64,000 nucleotides of DNA from positions 47,478,631 to 47,542,630 of the forward strand of contig CM023539.1 in the NCBI GenBank assembly GCA_013350335.1, read 5' to 3'. Shown here one piece after another: positions 22,721 to 35,777 of this stretch. The notes under the pieces are model-generated. The model did not search any database, was not told where the DNA came from, and worked only from the letters and a program-made list of their open reading frames with translations. The stretch's first letter is position 1, and each line of letters starts with the position of its first letter. This DNA is from Chimonanthus salicifolius. Its lineage: Eukaryota; Streptophyta; Magnoliopsida; Laurales; Calycanthaceae. The position numbers were made by a program, and so were the translations under genes.

Positions 22721-25700
22721 CTAAACTCTTGGCCATTGAGGACTCACAACCTGCAAAAGAAATAAGATTAATCAATCATAATTGGAGTATTCATTTCACA
22801 CACCAACTTTTTTGTTCTCAAGTTGAGTGCATTGCAAACACCAATTAACTGGCACAAGTCAAAGGCTAGAGAAGCAAACCCCCTTAGTCCTCCAGTTGAG
22901 GGTTTCTTGTTATGGTTCAACAGATATGAGTGATAGACAATAACCAGGGCAGATGATTCCCTTAGCACCATTAATCAGAGGATTGAAGGAGGAGTTCATG
23001 GCAGTAACTTTACAAAATAAGGTCGTTGCAAATGAGGTGGTGCATGAGTCAGCATATATGGGTGTGAACAAAGAGCCTAGATGTTGATATGCTTTTGATT
23101 TCCATCTCTTCTGTGTAATTCAGTGTATACCACCAGTATTGTAATTAGTTGACAGTGATTCATTGTTAATTTTCAAAAAAAAAAATAAGGATAAAAACCA
23201 TTTAGCAAAATCAGGGATATTTTCTTCTCTTTCATAGCTTCGGTTTTTGCCTAAAACTGAAGCTTCTGTGGTATTCCTTTTTCTTCCCTGATATAATTCT
23301 CTTCTATTCTCAAAAAAAAAGTAACAGATCTGGTAGGTATAGAAGAATTGGACAATTAACCATCTTTAATATGTAAACTGAAATCAAGATAAATGATAAC
23401 CAGTCAAAAAACAGATTTTAAGTGAAAAGAAAAACCACAATCTGAATTGACAATCCAATAGCTTGAGGTAACGCCAAAGGTTCAAGACAAAAGCTAACAC
23501 AAACAAACAGATTAATCAAATGTGGTTATTTCTTGGAAATGAATCAAATGAGTCTTTGCTTGGATAAAGGTTAGGCATTAAATACGTAGTGGGCACATTA
23601 TGAGCTTTACTTTCAAGTTCAAATTTGAACCATGTGAGTGTGCATGCAGAATGAAAAGACCCTAATGCTTAGTTTTTTTGAAGCATCAACGATTAAATTT
23701 CATTAAAATAAGGAAGGAGTTACATAAGCAGGAATGAGTACAAGAGATATATACTCAAAAGTGAAGAATAAAAACAGGATATCAAGAAAGACAAACACCC
23801 CTCTCTCTCTCTATTAGTAACATAGAGTGATTTATTTATTTGTTGTGAAATAAACATAGTAGCAAAGTTATCAATTAGAAAAGAAAAGAAAAACAGTACA
23901 GCAAGTACCACCTCTCTCTCTCTCTCTATTCCCCACTCCCCCCACCCCAACCCCCCCAAAAAAAAAAGAAGAAAAAAAGAAAAGAAAAAATAATAATAAA
24001 TAAACAAATAAAAAAGGATCGGTGATTTGCACATTGCATTGCTCATCATATTTGTGTCAATAAATGACATGCTAGAAACTCTAATAGACAATGTATTGAG
24101 ATTTGAGATGGTACGTGTCTCCTTTAATTACCAAATAAATCAGTTGGGTATCAATATTCCAAAAATAAACCATGAGAAGGAAATTTCTTGATGCCAAGAA
24201 TGAAAATAAGAATCTTTCATCCATTAGAAAATTTATACTTCAGAAGATACTAATCTCTATAATGGATTGATAGAATACGTAGAGCTTGTCAATTAGAAAC
24301 AGGTTCTTATCCATTCAACAGTTTATAGGTAGCATATATGCAAACCATCCTATGGGGCCCACCACTAATCAACAAGTAGGAAATGGGAAGATTCATGCAC
24401 AGAGTAGGGATTCACATGGATGATTTGAGCTACATATTTTAAGGTTTGAAAGACAATAATACAAGATAAAAAAGAAAAATGCAATCTGAATCCAACAGTT
24501 GGTGAAACTGCAATTAGGATCAAAGCAGGGAGTATCCAGGTCAAGTGGATTAGTGGCCCGTATTACAGTTCACATATATTCTTATACGTCCACCATTTGT
24601 AGGAGAATTTTATATTAGATGTGTATTGAAGATGTGGAGAAATTAGCAAACCTCAAGAGTGCTAAACACCAAGCGCATCCGACTGGCGACAACCGATGGC
24701 TCCTCAGCACTTCCCACTACTGCCATTTGTTCTAGCTGCAAAGTTTTCACCGGAAGCCTGTGAAAGCATACATATGAGGGGATTTGGTATGGTGTCTATA
24801 TTAAGCATCTTTTCCATATATTGAAGTTCTACAGAAAAATAATAACTCAAAAGTTCTACAGAAAAATAATAACTCAAAAAAGAATAGTTTTGCTCTTGTA
24901 CTTTACAAGTTGCAACAAGACAGATAAAAGCTCACATGGTCACACACTACCCAGATCACATTACAAGAACATCTAACTTGATCACATTTTTTGAAATCAA
25001 GATCGACATCTTACACGGCCTTTTTTTTCTTGAAACTAAGTCTTGGCCCAGTTGATAAAATAGTTTCCAACATAGGTAACAAATTACAAATTTAGCAATG
25101 GGCAATTCTAAAAGTCTATAATGTTAATGAAGAATAAAGTAGCTAATTTTAAGAAAATACAAATTAATCAATAATGGTTGCACTTAATGTTTAACACTAT
25201 AAGTCATGAAACTATCTGCAAATTCTTGTTGGGTTCAGTCGGGTACCTCCCTTGCCCTGTTGTTATTTCTTTCTTTCTTTTTGAGAAATAAATTGCGTTA
25301 CCTTATAGAGAGAGAGAGAGAGAGAGAGAGCCTAACTTGGAATTTCATATCACACAAATAAATGGAATCATGTATGAACAACTAAAGCATAACAACTCAC
25401 TCATATATATCTTTTATAATTCATCATCATCAACTTCAAGCTATTTATCCCATCAATCGAGGATTGGCATTTATATTTGAAATCGGTAAATTGTTTTCCA
25501 TGGGCCGATTGCCTATCGGATGCCTATAGGACTTTGAACCCTCAACCTTTATGCTGCAATAATGAGTCCTTGCTTTAAATCATAACCTTTCTAGCAAGAT
25601 TCAAAATTTTAGTCGCCCCCATTTTCCCAATAAAAAGATCTCATTGTCTTATTAATATTGTCAAAATAAATAGTATTATAACAACAATCAATTTTAAATA

Positions 25701-28700
25701 TTTTCCAAAATCTTAAGACACATCATTTTTTTAATTATAATTTTCATTTGGCATACTCTCAGATCACACACTTTATTTCCTTTTCATTGTTGCATTTTCT
25801 TGTGTTGCCTTGAGTTAATGATAGTGCTCTATACATTCAATCTGTAGATGTGCCTTCAAGGTGGTTTCCATTTCTAATCGGCACATCTTTCTATTTTTCC
25901 ATAGGGAGTGATGCATGTCTCTACAAGTCTACATTTTGTTTTTCAAGATGACTTGCACCTTCCAACAAATTCAATGTCTCAAATGGAAAGCACATCATTC
26001 TAATGGGGAAATCAATTTTAGATCTTGGGAGTGCCCATGGAGATCAGGGTGGTATCATCCAATTGCCACCTTCATTTGGCTATATGATGAACTGCAGCCT
26101 TATTCCACCTAGATCCAGTGCCATTGATGATTTGGTTCTATCCATCCATTGATAAAGTGATCTGGCTGTTTAGTTTTCTTCGAAATTTATTTTTGAAGTA
26201 AAAATAGAGATTAAAGAAATTTAATGTTCTATATGGCCTATATGGCCTAGATTTCTTGTATGTGTCAAGAATAAGTTGTATGGAACATGTATCTAGGGCT
26301 TTCTAAGAGAGTTTTTTCTTATTATAATAGCTTTGTAAGAGACACTCTTAAGATTATTGAATGAATAAAGAATCTCTTCATTTCTCCCACTGCAAAATTT
26401 TGGTATGAGACTCCTCCTACCTTCTTGGTGTGCAGTCAAGAAACCTTGTGTGGCTCAAGGTACATATCTCTCTTCTTTCCCCCTCTTTTTCTCTCCTTAC
26501 GCCCCCAAGCCCCTCCCCTCTCTCCTCTCTTCCTTTCCCCCTTCTTCCTTTACTTTCCCCACTTTCCCCTCTCTTATACACTTCGTTTTTGCCCTTTTTT
26601 CATCCAAACCCGAACCTCAACCAACCCAAGACCGAAACCTTATGTGGTCTGAATAGCCCTATTTCATCCTTTTGACGACTGATTTTAAATCGAGAGGGCC
26701 TAGAACTAGGCTTAGCAAGATCTGATTAATCTTTTAAGCAAATTGTTCTAGAGGCCAACCAGAAAATCATGAGGGCATTATGTGTCGGTGCAATCTTGCT
26801 TCTAGAATCTCTTTGAATCATTTTAAGTGTGAGTTTGTGCATTATTTATTTTATTCTTTATTAACAATAAGTTGTCTCTCTAATATCATGTATCATGGAG
26901 GCTGCATTCCATTTTAGGCTTCACCGCACACTTTTGCATTTTTCATAAAAACATCCATTTGCATTTAGGTTTAGGGTTTTGATATTTTAACTTGTCCAGC
27001 ATCACATTCTCATCGGTTTAATCACCCACACCCATTCCTCCTTTCTTTCTCCCCAACACACACAAAGTTACTACACATGCTTCATTAACTAAGCATTCTC
27101 ATAATTTAATGTCGACGGGGCAGTGAGGGGTAAACCGGGGCATGCAGGAATAGGAGGCGTTCTCCGTGATTCCACCGGTACAATGTCAATGGTTTTTTCT
27201 GAGCCTATAAGCCGGAGAGATTCAAATGAGGCAGAACTTGTTGGTATTAGGAAAGCTTTGAACTTGTGGGTTTCATCTAGGGAGCCTACTCCACACCATC
27301 TCTTCCTACAAGATCCGATCCTTTGTGGAGGACAACCTTGTTTGGTGGCCTGACAATACAGGTTTTTTTTTGGGACAAGTCTTTCTACACTTGGAATTAT
27401 CAGACCACTAGTATTGCTATTGTTAATCTCAAGATTTGGTCCTCCAAAGCACCTTCGAGGGCAATTAGTGTCTTTGGACTGTTGGTTTGGGGAAAATCTT
27501 GACTCAAGATAACTTACAGAAAAAATGAATAAAAATAGTTAGTGCTTGCCCCTTTTGTGTTCATGCCTCTGAAGAGGCGAATCACCTACTTATTCACTGT
27601 CCCTTCTCTTCTAAAGTTTGGAACTCAGTTTAAGAGCAATTTGGTGTGGCTTGGTTATGCAATTGCCGGTGGCTGAGTTGTCATTTGCTTGGGACATTGT
27701 CTCTGTCTCTCCCAAATGCTCTTCCTTGTGGCATCTATCCTTATTTGCCATGAGACCGGCGAGCATGTTTTTACCTTTTTTGGGACGGGAACGAGATGGG
27801 CTCCTCCTTTTGCCAGTGCTTATCTCATCCGGCAGAGGGAGAGAAGAGTTTTGCTTGAAGAAGGCTTCTCAGGGGAAGGGTGGAGAAAAAAATTAGGATC
27901 TAATTTGGCTCTGTACCATGTAGAATTTGGCTCAATTAGCCTCTCTCACTAACAATCTTTATATAGAGATTACATGCCTCATTAAGGGGAACAATCCTAG
28001 AGAAGTAAGGAGTGTACAAACATGGAAAGTCAATTCTAAGGAGAATTGCGTTTAATTATAATCCTAGACAATTTAGAATTCTAAGGAGAATTATCTTTAA
28101 TATGCCACTGTTTGAAGCCTTTGGTGGAACGTAATAACTAGATGTTCAAAAATACAACTGAATTCAGTGTGTCGATTGCAAGACGTGCTCTCACCAAGTG
28201 TGCTTTCGTGGGTGGCTTCTCTTCAGGAATTTAGGAATATCTCTATGTCAAGCATCTTGTGAGTCTAGAAAGAGTGTGTTGATCTTGCTTGAGCTCATAG
28301 TATTCCTGTGTGTGGCCTGCTTGTTACTCTTTCCCTATGGGAGGTGTCTTTTCCAGTTGTTGTGCTTCTTGTTTTTTTTTTTTTTCCTCTTTCTGTCTGT
28401 ATCTACACCTCTGGTGCTTCTTTATGTATTAATATATGAACCATTTCAAAAAAAAAAAATGGATCAAGTGGGCTAAAGGGTTGAAACGGCCTCCCTGGAA
28501 ACTGGTCACATTTGTTAGGGAGATAAGGGCATTATTACGACCTTGCGGGCATTTTCTTTCTTTGAGCTCTTTCGATAAGTTTTAGGGAGTGATTTGTATT
28601 TATGTTTTTTGGGATTCTATGATGGAAGTGTACTTCTTTTTCTCAGTTCTTTTCCGGTTTAAGACTCTTAGACCCATCATTTTGTATTTGTATTGTCGTT

Positions 28701-31700
28701 TTATCCTTTAATTTATTAATGTTTTGTTACCGCTAAAAAAAAAAAAAAACTAAGCATTCTCATCATCATCAGCGTCATCCATTTTGCCATCTATCTTGGG
28801 TCTCCTTCCCTAGAAAAAAAAAAGTGAGCTTGAATGCATGATTAGAGCTCACATTGTTTTGGGAAAATACTCTGCATTGGCTGTCTAGTCTGTCTATCAC
28901 TCATTCTCTTCTGGTTTTTTCATTGAAAAAAATCCCTATGTCCCTAACATTCACTATTAAATACAAGATCTTGATCTTTAGAACTCTCTACAAAGGAGGA
29001 TATTCTCTTTTTTTTTCCTCACAAAAATTTAGACCCATATGCAATAGAATAAAAGCAAGCATATAAAAACAGGGTGTTGTTACAAGATGTAAAACAGTGA
29101 GATAAAGACCACTTTTAAAGCTGCAACAACTCACCATGCCATTCCTCTCGTGTAATATGCATTTGCTATGAGAGCACAAAATCCTTTCCACTGAAGCATG
29201 ATTTCAGCTGAGACTGGAGGTGTCGACGACCATCTAACAATGGTTGGTTGTGGTGTACACAAGATAGTGATAAAGATGATGCTCAGCCACAAAATGCACT
29301 CATCCACCTGCATCATAAAACAAAAGGTATGAAGTTCCACAATTTATATTCCACCTGCTAGAACAGAATATTATGAAGATAAAATAAGAAGTGAAAAGCA
29401 AAAAAATAAAATGAAAATAGCTGAAAATTGTCCATGCCTCCTAATAATATAAAACTAATTTCACATTGGGGGAGCAAGCAACTAAGCACAAAAATCACAA
29501 GAATTTGCAGTTCAAAAAGTGAGAAAAGAAAATACATAAGAAAATACATTAAAATACTGAGTCAATCTAATAAGGCATATAATTAAGAATGCAGGTAAGC
29601 GAAATGAAAAAGATGAAATGCAGAAATCTGAACCATCCATCACAATCACTTGAAGCCTCTCCAAGGATGTTAAGGTTTGGTCATGTAGCACATTAGTAAG
29701 TTAAAGAATTGATCACACTAAAATGACCCAAAAAAAAAGGCAAAAGAAACCAAAGTTAGTAGAATTCTGAATTCTATCTACATCTCTTCTTTGATAGGTG
29801 CACTGACACTTCTTATAAAAAATACCATTCCTCAAGAAGAATGTGGATACAAGTTATGTTCACAAAGAGAATTAATTTCTCTTGTATCTGAATGGTGCAT
29901 TCCAATCAGAAGCACATAATATCAACCTTTCACAATCTTTGGAAGGCTGTAATGGACCACTCTTCTACTAAAGCCAAGTTTCAGGTACAAATAGAAACAT
30001 ATATGAACAGAATCTAAGAATGAACACCAGAAAATGCAAACTAACATTGCATAGGAGATAAAATAAAAAGTGTCCTGCACTTGAACTCAGTTCATCTCAT
30101 CTAAATTGCATTCATTCAAATGTGAAATACACACAGTGGTTTCAAAATTCAAGTTTGATTTAAAGATTGCCTTGCCAAAGTTGCATGAAGATGGCAATAT
30201 TTTAAAACCTATAAGCAACAAAATTATTACAGAACCTTCTTTTATTTGGAAGTGATTTTATGGTACATATCATAAAAGAAATAAATGTGAGAGTACCAAT
30301 TTTCAATTATGAGCAATAAATATTGGCAAGAAAATAGCACTTTCACACTGCTCATGAGTACCATAGAAGAGATTCCTTTCTTTTTGTGAATGATAAATAT
30401 CTAAAATTCATCTACAACTGATCCATGTAGTCCCCTAAACATGGGCCCCACAAAACATCACTACTACACGACTCCATTCTCCTAGAACATTAAGAGCATA
30501 GCCAATGATTCAAGTAAAAATATCATAAGATTAAATTTGGCTAGTATGTTACCAAACAAATATTACCAGTATTCTGGATTTTCTGAAATGGGTAGCTCAA
30601 TCCCATTTTGAATATCTTCTTCTTCTTCTCCTATTCCTCCTCCTCCTTCTTCTCCTTCTCCTCCTTGGTTTTTGAACAATAAACCATTTGAGAAGTATAA
30701 CATGTAACTAGACTTAGGGATCCCAGTTCATTTAGATGAGAGAAGACATTATAATGTGCAAACCTGATTTTCTAGCAAGGACATGAATACGTTATGAGCA
30801 TAACTCAAGGAAATTGTAACAATATTGGAAGCCTTGAGTTCTATTTACACTTTCAAAGCTAGTGGAAAGGGAAGTGGCTGCTATCATGATGATACAAGCC
30901 TTGCATATCAGCATCTTGACTCATTCTAGTTTGAATGCATTTTAGCAACTGCTTAAGCCTGACCGTTCAAAAAAAAAAAACAACTGCTTAAGCCTCCCAT
31001 GATGGTTTTAAACAGTCTATAATCTTGCACCCACTTTTTGGTCTGGCCTTAACAAAGAACAATTTTATTTAGATGAGGGCATGCACTAGAAAGTAACCTA
31101 ATTTTTTTGGCAAGGATATGAAGGATTATTACTCAAGGAAAATAATTAATAAAATGGGATGCATGAGACCTTAGCCATTTTTTCTACTTAGAAGAATTTT
31201 AGAAACTAAAGAGAGTCTACCATGATGGTTTTGAACCGCATAATAATTTTGCCCCACCTTTCATTCAGGCCCTTTTTTTACTCTTAGCAGTTTGGTTGGA
31301 CAGAAAATAAACATAAAAGGAACTTTAAGAGCAAATGAATAGCCATATCAAAGAGAAATTTAAAAAGCCAGGAGCTTCCAAAATGAAGTTTCATAAAAAG
31401 TCACAAGTCTAATTCCAATAATTAACTTTCAGTAGATCACGACCTCCTCAGAAAGAATCTTGGACTTCAAACTTGTGGTTCCACCAAAAGTTTGCATTGC
31501 TTCTATTTCAACACCAGAATCCTTCAAATCCATAAGTTCTTTTCTCAAGCCCTCATCAGTACAGCCCAAGGCATATGCATTTACTCCGGCACTAATGAAC
31601 TCCTGGTAGACAGGAATAGAAGTTAACTAAAAATTAATCACCTGTCAAATTTAAGAAAACTAATCATGTGTTAAATATAACCAAACATACAAGCTAGTGC

Positions 31701-32159
31701 AGTATACTTTTAGGTTGTCACCACTTCCACGATCGATGACATTCTTATACCGCCTAAACAGGCTGATTGCTATATTCCGAGATGAACGATACTCATCATC
31801 TGATGAAGCAAATATACGAAAATGGTGCTACAAAAGAAGTTCAAAAGTATCAGATCAGTACTTGTAGAAGTTCTGTTTTTAGTTCTCTAATGACCTTGAA
31901 TATTATCATACCTACTTACCACATATTGTTTTACAGCTCTTTGGTTCAATTTCCCTGGTAGATAGTGACTCTTCAGTCTACTACAGCATCTCAAGGAGTC
32001 AGACAAAGTGTGCAATCTTTTATTACTATGGTTTCTCAAAGAACTGTGTACAGCAGATGCGGTCAAAAAATTTGTGCACAGAGTGGTTTGTCGCAATGTT
32101 TCGCTTTCACCATTAGCCCAGCAGCTGCCAAATGGTATTGGAGCATGTACCGTCAGCAT
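22721..32159 (-). CDS. Conserved plant protein of unknown function, probably plastid-targeted (275 aa)
   Basis: Coding exons on the minus strand: 32159-31920, 31827-31708, 31602-31444, 29307-29135, 24757-24652 and 22750-22721. All introns are GT-AG and every phase closes. Residues 1-88 (MLTVHAPIPFGSCWANG...) are Ser/Thr/Arg-rich with few acidic residues after residue 20 and look like a transit peptide. The conserved-looking body starts around FASSDDEYRSSRNIAISLFR. It continues through EFISAGVNAYALGCTDEGLR, MQTFGGTTSLKSKILSEEVD, a hydrophobic stretch ECILWLSIIFITILCTPQPT, WKGFCALIANAYYTRGMAWL, LPVKTLQLEQMAVVGSAEEP and ASRMRLVFSTLE. The last exon encodes only VVSPQWPRV plus stop. I know of similar proteins in other plants but no function and no catalytic motif. 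The frame stays open upstream of the chosen ATG within exon 2 (to 32230), but the leader exon offers no in-frame ATG. Confidence 0.85.
24824..24877 (+). repeat. Perfect 27-bp tandem duplication
   Basis: AAGTTCTACAGAAAAATAAT plus AACTCAA is repeated head to tail (24824-24850 and 24851-24877), 67 bases upstream (in gene sense) of exon 6 of the unknown gene. Confidence 0.95.
25307..25330 (+). repeat. (AG)12 microsatellite
   Basis: A perfect AG tract in the intron between exons 5 and 6 of the unknown gene. Confidence 0.95.
25425..25590. repeat. Dispersed repeat, family B (copy 3)
   Basis: The best-preserved copy: CATCATCATC..., TTATATTTGAAATCGGTAAA, CCATGGGCCGATTGCCTATC, then GAACCCTCAACCTTTATG. 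It matches 13400-13545 and 7598-7740. Confidence 0.6.
26425..26640 (+). repeat. Pyrimidine-rich low-complexity tract
   Basis: A C/T-rich stretch (CCCCTCTCTCCTCTCTTCC) that keeps several frames open by composition alone. It lies in the 4.4-kb intron of the unknown gene. Confidence 0.7.
27105..28459 (+). mobile_element. Rearranged LINE remnant: RNase H, zinc-binding RT-associated part, 3' end
   Basis: 27123-27300 encodes an RNase H-like piece (GKPGHAGIGGVLRDSTGTMS, DSNEAELVGIRKALNLWVSS). 27480-27690 contains broken pieces of the RT zinc-binding domain (LTQDNLQK, YLFTVPSLL, WNSV-like). A 3' UTR and poly-A run (28448-28459) follow. Normal order in plant LINEs is zinc-binding before RNase H, so this is either two overlapping insertions or a rearranged copy. 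It lies inside an intron of the unknown gene, on the opposite strand. Confidence 0.65.
28470..28749 (+). mobile_element. LINE 3' end with poly-A tail
   Basis: It starts with a broken coding end (AAGTGGGCTAAAGGGTTGA), then a T-rich 3' UTR (TTTAATTTATTAATGTTTTG) and a poly-A tail at 28735-28749, directly after the previous poly-A. Confidence 0.5.
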
Positions 32160-32639
32160 GGTTGCACCATAGCCACCAGTAACTTCAACGCTTTCATGAA
32201 TTAAGTTCCATACTAAAGCCCATATGTTACCTACAGAAAGTAACCAAATCCATCATGAGCACATATCAAAATACAATTCTTTCTAATTACAGTGTTTCCA
32301 TCTTCAAGATAAGACTGTCTATTTATAATCTTACCACATTAACTCATGACACATAAACAGGTAATTTCATCAATAAATTGAAATCAATGCTGCAGTAGTG
32401 TGGAGACAGACATGAACATCTGAAAAGTGTTGGGAACAGTCACAAGTTTACGTGTGCATTGCATTTTGATCTTTTGAGGTCATGGTGTCAATGGTCAAGA
32501 AAGCCAAAATCATGACGGTCCCAAAGGTGTGATATTTTTTACCATTGACAAAATCTGAACTGCACTGCATACTGAGGACACATCGTTTTTACTCCTGACA
32601 TTTCCTTTTTATCTTATGCATAGAGAGATAATTGGGAAT

Positions 32640-34395
32640 TACAAGTTGTAGATTGTCATCATGTTGAAGACAAATCTAGGGTGAAACAAAGATAAGGAGA
32701 AAAAAGAGAAAATAATAAAGAAAGAAGATGGATCTTTTTAAAAATAAGAGAAAAGAAAGAAACCAAAAAGCAATGTTGGTGAGTGTGCTGGCAGAGAAAG
32801 ATGCAGTGCTGATAATCGGCAGCGGGCTGCCGACAGTGACCATTGCAGAGCTCTGGGAGACACCGAAATGCCAGATGGGGATGGTGATTGCAAAAGTGGC
32901 GGGGATGGAGCCTCAACAAAGGATGAGGGAGGTAACCCAGGTGTTGTCAGCAATGTTGGTGAAGCAATTCTGTCTAGGAAGCTGGACTGCAATAGGGAGG
33001 ATGCCAGAAAAATCTTGATTGCAGGAAGCATAATGGGGATAAAAAAATTTAATTTGGGATCAGCTGCAGATGCGCTTGCACTGGATCGATGAATGTGATC
33101 GTTTATCACTAGAATCGAGAAATTCGAAGAAATCGAGTATGGCACAGGGACTGCGGGGGACTTCCAAATTCCAGAGGGTGTACAGTTCCATGAGAAGGGA
33201 GACGAGGAGGAGCAGAAAACAAGTTTCCAAATGAAGATAATTTCTTGAAATGTAAGAGGTCTGGGCCTCAAGTTGAAAAGAGGAGCTATATGTAGGAATT
33301 TTTGGAGGTAAAGGGTTGATATTGTTTTCATACAGGAGATTAAAAGGGAGGAAATTTCCTGCAGAGACATCATAGAGATCTGGGGAGTTCAATCAGCGGA
33401 TTGGAGCTTCAAACATTCAACTAGCAAGTCAGGTGGACTACTCATCATCTGGAGACCGGAGGTGTTTGAGACCCAGGAGACAATTATGGACATTAGAATC
33501 CTCACAGTTAAAGGATGTTTGAACGATGAGGAGGTAGATGTTTTGCTAACTAATGTGTATGGACCAAACATGGCTGATGAGAGAGACTTTTTGGGAAGAA
33601 ATAAAGAGCTTGAAAAATGGTTGGAGCAAACCATGGTGTGTAGGGAGGGGCTTCAATTCAATTAGGTTTCCTTCGGAAAGAAAATGGAGGTCTGGAAATT
33701 CCAATTTGCTGGAAAGTTTCACAGAATGCATTAACTTCTGTGAGTTGGTGGCTATCCATTGTGTGGAGGGCGATTTACATGGTCGAATGGGCAGAGCAAA
33801 CCTTCCATGAGTCGATTAGATAGGTTCCTTCTTTCTTTAAGCTGGGATGAGCTATTCCGGAATGCATCGCAGACTAAATTGAGAAAACCAATGTCAGATC
33901 ATAGGCCAGTGTTGCTCAGTGCAGAGGTGGAGAACTAGAGGCCTCGTCCTTTCCGGTTCAACGACTCTTGGTTGGATCATAAGGATTTTTCTTGAGAGAG
34001 TTAAAGAGTGGTGGTGCTCCTTTGAGGTTGACGGTTGGGCGGCTTTATTTTACACAATTAGTTGAAACTTTTGAAGATGAAAATTAAAGAGTGGAGTAAA
34101 TTTGAGGTGGGAGCTTTAGAGGAAGAGAAAGAACATAACTTAGGAGTGTTAGAGGATTGAGAGGGGATCAAGGAAGATGACGAATTAAGTGAAGAGGAGT
34201 TTCAGGAGAAGCATAGTTATATGACAAAGTGTGGGATCTCCTTAGGAGGGAAGAAGTGGGATGGAGATATAAATAACGGAGAAGGTGATAAAAATACAAA
34301 AAAAAAATAATCACAGGACGGCAAATGCAAGATCCATGGCCAACACCATCAAGGTGGTCATGGTGAGTGAGAGAAGGGTAGATGACAGATGAATC
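32640..34395 (+). mobile_element. L1-type LINE fragment with endonuclease domain
   Basis: The plus strand carries a broken apurinic-endonuclease-like domain: NVRGLGLKLKRGAICRNFWR, VDIVFIQEIKREE, SGGLLIIWRPEVF, VLLTNVYGPN and the catalytic-loop motif MSDHRPVLLS near 33890-33915. After this come RPFRFNDSWL and a GDKNTK-like linker near 34290. Many stops are present and no reverse transcriptase follows. 32640-33230 upstream is probably the element's ORF1 or UTR region. Confidence 0.75.
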
Positions 34396-34989
34396 CAAGC
34401 AATGACTGATAAGATTTTGTCAAAAAATACAAATAACACATGGGAGCTAACTCGTCTACTGACAATAAAGAAGGATTGATTTCAAGTGGGGCTTCAAAAC
34501 GAAGTACAGGCCCAATGATTAGGTGACTGGCTCAATACAAGGTTGGTCACGATGTGCTATACATAGAAGCCAAGCAATGATTACTTTAATACCATACAGA
34601 TGATCATAGCATCAGGTTGTCCAACATAGATGGAAGATCTGTCAGATAGGGCATTAAATCAACATTTTTGAACAATATGCTCAAATAGGAATTGTATGTA
34701 CTGTAGCAATCAGGTTTTGTCATGCAAATACGGGAAAACATGGATCAACACATTTATGCTACAGCATGGTTTTAATCAACACTTGAGGTAGTCTAATATG
34801 TCTTGTTACTTGTTAGCAGCCCCAGGTTTATCTGTGTCTCCGTGTTGTCAATTTCGTAACAAGAGTCAGAACCTTGCCTTTGGACCATGCATTGGCCTAG
34901 CCTGGACTTACATGTCTGACTTCCACAACGCCCAATATTGTCTAAGAAGTAGGGGTTATTAGCAAATTTATGAAAAGACTTCACTAATT

Positions 34990-35560
34990 ACACATGCATG
35001 CAACTAGTCGAATACTGAGGTACATCAGTGGTATGTTGAATCATGGTACTTTTTATAGCTACTCTAACAAATTCAGTCTAATTGGCTATACAGACAATGA
35101 TTGGGCAAGCAATATTAGTACTCTAACGAGTAATTTGAATATGTGTTTCATTTCAAAGCAGGGGTATTTTAATGGTCCTCAAAGTAACAATAGGTGATTG
35201 TTTTATTGACAACAAAAGCCGAGTACAATTAAGCACATTGATATCAAGTATCACCGTATATAGGAGCTTGTGAAAGATGGTGATATCATATCAAGCTCAC
35301 GTTTTGCAGGTTAAAGACGAGGTTTACAAAGCCGATAAAGGTGAATACATTCAAGAGATTGAAGATGATGCTTGATGTGATCAACTTCAAAGGTCAGTTT
35401 AAGGGAGTTTGATATAATTAGAAATTTTTAATAAACCGACCTTATTATTAGGAGGCATTTTTTTGTTAGATTAGAACTCTTAAGTTTGTTTCTAATAGAA
35501 GTCCTGATTGTATGATTAATAGCTTCATAAAATTAATTGTAATTGGATCAGTAACCCATG
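34990..35560 (+). mobile_element. Degenerate Copia retrotransposon 3' part
   Basis: The plus strand reads ATSRILRYISGMLNHGTFYS, LIGYTDNDWAS, then TKHIDIKYHRI-like and INFKGQFKG, the usual C-terminal RNase H part of Copia polyproteins, with several stops. A purine tract (AAGGGAG, about 35400) and an AT-rich region that may be LTR follow. It is only about 0.6 kb, so most of the element is lost. Confidence 0.65.
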
Positions 35561-35639
35561 TGACAACAAGAGTGTAGTTTACTTTCCCATCTAAGTTGCA
35601 TGTAAGGTCCATTTAGACTGATCTCTTCTATGGTTGTAT

Positions 35640-35777
35640 GTAATGGATTGCATGTGAGCGAATTCAACTGGGACACCAATGGGATACACGGGTCTTGCAG
35701 GGGGTTTTGTGTATCCGTGGGATTAGTCTCACCTCCAATGTGGGTGAGGATCTCCGTGTTATCCAAAAAAAAAAAAT
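35640..35777 (+). mobile_element. SINE-like element, family E (copy 1)
   Basis: It contains GATACACGGGTCTTGCAGGG, TATCCGTGGGATTAGTCTCA, CCTCCAATGTGGG and a poly-A tail at 35765-35777. It matches the copy at 43262-43422 in order and sequence. Confidence 0.6.

Noticed and set aside
26405..26675. Three overlapping Pro/Ser/Phe-rich open frames
   Set aside because: All frames are open because the DNA is a pyrimidine-rich low-complexity tract. Nothing supports coding.
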